The notes beneath the pieces are model-generated. The model saw nothing but the letters and a program-made list of their open reading frames with translations, made no database searches and was not told the DNA's origin. The translations under genes were made by a program, and so were the position numbers. Positions 5,569 through 8,459 of a stretch of 8,459 bases of DNA are shown one piece after another; the first letter of the stretch is position 1, and the number at the start of each line of letters is the position of its first letter. Source of the stretch: Planctomycetota bacterium. Lineage in GTDB: Bacteria; Planctomycetota; B129-G9. The stretch spans positions 1 to 8,459 of the forward strand of contig QNCA01000044.1 in assembly GCA_003644325.1 (NCBI GenBank). The letters run 5' to 3'.

Positions 5569-8078
5569 GGTCTTATCACTACCCTTGTGCCGATATTCGC
5601 GATTTTGTAAAGTTCTTCGATATTTTTGTCGCTTAACGCGATGCAGCCCCGCGTTTTGCCGGGCCCGGAGTATCCGTGTATGAATATCTCGCCGCCCAGC
5701 GGCGTCTTCCACGGCGGGACAGCCTTGCGGTTTATCGCCTCGACTATCCTGTCGTACTGTTCCTTCGTGATGAGCCCGTCGCGCAGGCCGCGCGCCGCGT
5801 CCTCCCCGTTGGGGTAACTCAGGCCCAGCGACAGGTGATAACGGCTGTGCGGGTTCTTCACGCAGACGTAGAATTCCCCTTCCGGCGTCTTCCTGTCGCC
5901 CTCGATTTCCTTGTCGCCTTCGACGGAGCCGAACTTCGCGTCGTATGTCTTCTTCAGCACGCCCTCGATATAGACGCGGAGTTTCCCGTCCGACTTGTCG
6001 ATTATTATTTCGACCTTGCCCGCGGTTCGGCCGGAGGGGGCGCCGGTCTCGCCGGTTTGATTTGACGGCGCCCGGACCGTGGTTTCAGACATGTGATAGG
6101 CTCCTTCTTTCCAGGTGTACGTGGAGGTCTTCCGGGATGTCCGTACATTGCCGCCCGCGCCGGTTTTGACTGTGACATCGAGAACGAGAGTGCGCGGTCC
6201 GCTCTTGCACGGTTCAAACCGCATGAGGGAGCGCGTCTCCTTCGGCGGGTCGAAGTGGCCTTTCGGTTTTTCCTCCCCGTACGTTTCAGCGGAAAACACG
6301 GCCCTGAAGCCGTCCCCATTTGCGCGGTACAGGGTGGTTGTGACGCTCGCGGCGTCATGAATTTTCGACATGGCCGCAAGAATGATTTCGCACACCCCGT
6401 CGCCGTCGACGTCCGCCAGGTACGCCCGGGCGCTGATGGGCCGCGCTTTCTTCCCGAGCGACCGAGTCCACAGCACCGAACCACGTTGACGGTGATCATC
6501 CAGCACGGCGATACGCAACGGAGCAAACTCGTCTTCACCGACTATAACCACCTCCTCGGGCGCGCCGTCATCGTCAAGATTCCCGGCCAGGCGCTGCACG
6601 ATACAGAGAGGGCAGTCCATTTCCTTCCCGCCCTTTTCGCGTATTGCCATTCTTACCTGCCCCCTTTTTTCATCGATGTAACATCGCACGCCGTATTCAC
6701 CGTATACGTGTTTGGACACTTTCTCGAGAATGTCGAAGGAGTCCTTGAGGGCGGGACGGGGGATGATGAAATCCCTGTTGACCTCCCAGTCGGCGATCAA
6801 CCTCTTTATGGCCTTATCGGCTGCCGCCTCGGAGAGGTCTGCGAAGACCTCCGAGGATACCCCGGCGCTGATGGAGCGATGGATGATGTCGGCGGTTTCC
6901 TCGCGGACTTCCCTGTCGGCCAGCAGGTTCATTATGACCGGTACGGCGGGGGGCATCCACGCCCGTGTAAGGGCGCGCGCCGCGAAAAAACGGACCCACT
7001 TGTCTTCGTCCTGAAGTGCTCCCCTGAGGGCGATGAGTTTCGCGCGCGTCATCGGCGGCCGCTCCAGCGCGAGGGCCATTTCCTGCCTGACGGCGGGCTC
7101 GGCATCGTCCAGTCCGCCTGCCAGGAACTGCTCCACATCCCTGCCGCCGATTGCGGCGAGCGTGAGCAGCGCCGTGCGTCGCAGGACGCCGTCCCCGGAC
7201 GTCGCCGCGAGGGCCAGCGCGGGCACGGCGGGGCGTCCGATTTTTATCAGTTCGCGCATGGCGGCGCTGATGCGCTGGTGGCGCATGCCGGCGTGAATGT
7301 CGGCGGGATTGTCCGGCAACTTCTTCACAAGGGCCTTTATCTTTTCCGCGAGTTCGCCGGCCGGCTCCGGCACGGGTCCGTACGGGCCGGCCGCATCCAT
7401 GACGGTGCCCACGGAAGCCACCGGCCGCGAGGGCTGCATCAGGTCCTGCTCGACGAACGAGTCGATGACGGCCTGGGCGGTTTCTTGCGCCTGCGCCGCG
7501 CGCTCGGGGGTATCGTAGTCCGCGATGGTTGACAAATAGTAAGCGCCGGTCTCGTCCTGGAGCAGGCACGTCGTGATGGCGGCCCTCTTGAGCGCGTTCC
7601 AGAAGGGATATACGGCATCCGGGGAACGCCAGTGGGGGGCGTCCACGCGCACCCAGTAGCAGCCGCCGAGGTCGTACAGACCGAGGGTGAGCGAACCGGT
7701 GCGCTCCGATTCCCTGAAGAAGCGCCGGACGGGCTTCTTGAGAAAGATGTAGGCGACAGTCTTGCCGCGCAGTGTCCTGACTTCGACGGATGAGACGGCG
7801 GCGCCTTCGGCCTGAAGTTCATCGAGTTCGGAGACGACGCCCTCAAAAGCAAGGCGCATGAAGTTTTTCCGCCTGTTGTATGTTACTTCCGGCCGCGGCA
7901 CGGAAGACACCGCGCGGCCGCTTCCGTCCTGAAAGACGAACGTCAAGGTTTCGCCAAACCGGTCGTACGCGTGGCGCACTGCGGCAAGCCGGGGAGCCGG
8001 GCCGTCGGGCGCCGCGCCGAGCGCCGGGAGCGTGAACATGACAATCGCAAGGGTCAAAAATGCCTTCTTTATTGTCAT
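5565..8078 (-). CDS. Secreted multidomain protein: HEAT repeats, FG-GAP-like part, C-terminal L,D-transpeptidase (YkuD)
   Basis: The C-terminal 150 residues (about 688-837) are an L,D-transpeptidase/YkuD catalytic domain. Proteins of this family cleave or exchange the peptide bond after L-centre/D-centre residues of peptidoglycan stems through a catalytic Cys, making 3-3 cross-links, attaching proteins, or (YafK type) removing them. Here GEIFIHGYSGPGKTRGCIAL gives His801 and Cys812, preceded by SYPNGEDAARGL (754-765), a block typical of this branch. Before it are a signal peptide (1 to about 22, MTIKKAFLTLAIVMFTLPALG), a beta-rich region about 30-137, a region about 155-212 of unknown type, HEAT-like helices about 265-405 (VPALALAA, AVRQEMALAL, WVRFFAARAL), and a beta part about 485-670. 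That beta part has two Asp-rich calcium-loop-like motifs, NLDDDGAPEE (500-509) and DVDGDGVCE (556-564). The protein is likely periplasmic. The ATG has GGTGAG seven bases upstream. It is first in the operon and its stop overlaps ftsW. Whether it is a transpeptidase or an amidase cannot be told here. Confidence 0.9.
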   Translation of the reverse strand: MTIKKAFLTLAIVMFTLPALGAAPDGPAPRLAAVRHAYDRFGETLTFVFQDGSGRAVSSVPRPEVTYNRRKNFMRLAFEGVVSELDELQAEGAAVSSVEVRTLRGKTVAYIFLKKPVRRFFRESERTGSLTLGLYDLGGCYWVRVDAPHWRSPDAVYPFWNALKRAAITTCLLQDETGAYYLSTIADYDTPERAAQAQETAQAVIDSFVEQDLMQPSRPVASVGTVMDAAGPYGPVPEPAGELAEKIKALVKKLPDNPADIHAGMRHQRISAAMRELIKIGRPAVPALALAATSGDGVLRRTALLTLAAIGGRDVEQFLAGGLDDAEPAVRQEMALALERPPMTRAKLIALRGALQDEDKWVRFFAARALTRAWMPPAVPVIMNLLADREVREETADIIHRSISAGVSSEVFADLSEAAADKAIKRLIADWEVNRDFIIPRPALKDSFDILEKVSKHVYGEYGVRCYIDEKRGQVRMAIREKGGKEMDCPLCIVQRLAGNLDDDGAPEEVVIVGEDEFAPLRIAVLDDHRQRGSVLWTRSLGKKARPISARAYLADVDGDGVCEIILAAMSKIHDAASVTTTLYRANGDGFRAVFSAETYGEEKPKGHFDPPKETRSLMRFEPCKSGPRTLVLDVTVKTGAGGNVRTSRKTSTYTWKEGAYHMSETTVRAPSNQTGETGAPSGRTAGKVEIIIDKSDGKLRVYIEGVLKKTYDAKFGSVEGDKEIEGDRKTPEGEFYVCVKNPHSRYHLSLGLSYPNGEDAARGLRDGLITKEQYDRIVEAINRKAVPPWKTPLGGEIFIHGYSGPGKTRGCIALSDKNIEELYKIANIGTRVVIRP

Positions 8079-8113
8079 CGCAGTCTCACCAATCCGCGAT
8101 TGTATTCATAAGA

Positions 8114-8157
8114 CAGGGGCCCAGGTTCCGCACTAACGGTTGACCTTGTAGCCCCTG
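8114..8157 (-). promoter_or_regulatory. Stem-loop in the leader near the first start codon
   Basis: CAGGGGC (8114-8120) pairs perfectly with GCCCCTG (8151-8157). Inside, AGGT (8123-8126) can pair with ACCT (8143-8146) and CCG (8128-8130) with CGG (8137-8139). The hairpin ends 35 bases before the YkuD-gene ATG, so it is well placed to affect translation or mRNA stability. No known riboswitch class is recognised. Confidence 0.35.
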
Positions 8158-8278
8158 CCCAAAAAGGAGATAAATGGAGATGGTGTTTCCAAATCACTCT
8201 TTTCCGCCCGTCCCTTCGGAAAGGGCGTGCAGTCGACGCCGAGGGGCGCATGCAAGAATCCCGGGGCGCTGCCTGGCG

Positions 8279-8324
8279 CGGCCCGTACGGGCCGGCCCAT
8301 CCCCCGGAGGGGCGGGTTCCCCTC
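8279..8324. repeat. Cluster of overlapping palindromes in the leader
   Basis: Four inverted repeats are packed in 46 bases: a perfect 16-base palindrome CGGCCCGTACGGGCCG (8279-8294), GGGCCGGCCC (8289-8298), CCCC-CGGA-GGGG (8301-8312) and GAGGGG-six bases-CCCCTC (8307-8324). This density is more than I would expect from high GC alone. It suggests a REP- or MITE-like intergenic element or a regulatory structure. No transposase gene is present. Confidence 0.5.
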
Positions 8325-8421
8325 TCAGGAAAAGAGCGATTAATTTTCCCTCGTACTCCAAAGATCACAATTCCCCGTTACTCAAGTTGACTGAGTTTTT
8401 CTGGATGATGGTGGGTGCTTG

Positions 8422-8427
8422 ATTATA
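8422..8427 (-). promoter_or_regulatory. Probable -10 of the operon promoter
   Basis: The minus strand reads TATAAT here, a perfect sigma70 -10, in an AT-rich patch. No good -35 lies at 16-18 bases (TAAGGT at 17), so the promoter would need an activator or be weak. Transcription would start near 8414-8416 and read toward the YkuD gene. A small inverted repeat, ACTCA with TGAGT (8380-8384/8392-8396), lies about 20-35 bases downstream and could be an operator. Confidence 0.4.
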
Positions 8428-8459
8428 GTCTGCTGTTTTACAACACCTTACGGTGACAG

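Larger units (their letters stand above)
8079..8459 (-). other. Upstream region and leader of the operon, no convincing gene
   Basis: These 381 bases precede the first gene of the cluster. Near the right edge the sequence is AT-richer and contains a consensus -10. It then becomes very GC-rich and palindromic (8220-8330) and ends in a stem-loop close to the first start codon. A 55-codon frame from ATG 8300 to TAG 8133 on the minus strand and an 82-codon frame on the plus strand (8174-8422) both cross the palindrome cluster. Neither looks clearly coding in composition. If the -10 at 8422 is used, the mRNA leader is about 335 bases, unusually long. Confidence 0.5.

Noticed and set aside
5569..5712. 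N-terminal extension of FtsW from ATG 5712
   Set aside because: It would overlap the YkuD catalytic domain by about 145 bases and add a basic, non-family sequence; the GTG at 5568 gives the normal FtsW beginning.
6093..7532. Plus-strand frame of 479 codons antisense to the YkuD gene
   Set aside because: It has no motif or proper ribosome site, while the opposite strand encodes a continuous signal peptide-HEAT-YkuD protein.
8075..8368. Minus-strand frame of 97 codons from GTG 8368, ending in an ATGA overlap with the YkuD gene start
   Set aside because: The ATGA overlap is tempting, but the composition is not protein-like, the GTG has no clear ribosome site, and the YkuD gene has its own GGTGAG site.
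8380..8400. ACTCA-7 bases-TGAGT followed by a T run on the plus strand, resembling a terminator
   Set aside because: The stem is only five AT-containing pairs and no plus-strand gene ends here; an operator-like repeat or chance is as likely.
8174..8422. Plus-strand frame of 82 codons with a good AGGAG site five bases or so upstream
   Set aside because: The ribosome site is attractive, but the protein is Arg/Pro/Gly-rich, crosses the palindrome cluster and ends within the candidate promoter. No family is recognised, so chance is more likely.

Overview
This window is one stretch of a bacterial peptidoglycan-synthesis and division (dcw) cluster, and every convincing gene lies on the minus strand. 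Transcription therefore runs from the right edge to the left. In that order the genes are: a large secreted HEAT-repeat / L,D-transpeptidase (YkuD) protein, ftsW, murG, murC, murB, a small unrecognised 92-residue protein, and the 5' end of ddl, cut by the left edge. ftsW-murG-murC-murB-ddl is a classical dcw order. The two departures are the YkuD gene where murD/mraY would often stand before ftsW, and the small gene inserted between murB and ddl.

The DNA is GC-rich, which explains the many long antisense reading frames. The cluster makes lipid II (MurC, MurB, Ddl, MurG), polymerises it at the septum (FtsW), and carries an L,D-transpeptidase-type enzyme that could cross-link or modify the product outside the membrane. 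The host is a peptidoglycan-making, probably Gram-negative bacterium. MurB is the short type II form, and the proteins look divergent from proteobacterial model sequences. A poorly sampled phylum would fit, but I cannot name the taxon from sequence alone.

Region by region: 8079-8459 holds no convincing gene. It looks like the promoter and leader of the operon, with a consensus -10 hexamer, a cluster of palindromes at 8279-8324 and a stem-loop near the first start codon. 5565-8078 is the HEAT/YkuD gene, and its stop codon overlaps the GTG start of ftsW by four bases. 4314-5568 is ftsW, 3094-4233 murG, 1623-3023 murC, 738-1619 murB, 356-634 the small gene and 1-230 ddl. The 70-125 base gaps between some genes contain hairpins, and the murG-murC gap contains a 17-base palindrome that seems to begin again at the right edge.

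The most interesting points are the mosaic HEAT/FG-GAP-like/YkuD protein translationally coupled to ftsW, the small unknown gene, the structured ddl leader, and the recurrent palindromic motifs. I see no mobile-element gene, CRISPR array, tRNA or rRNA.
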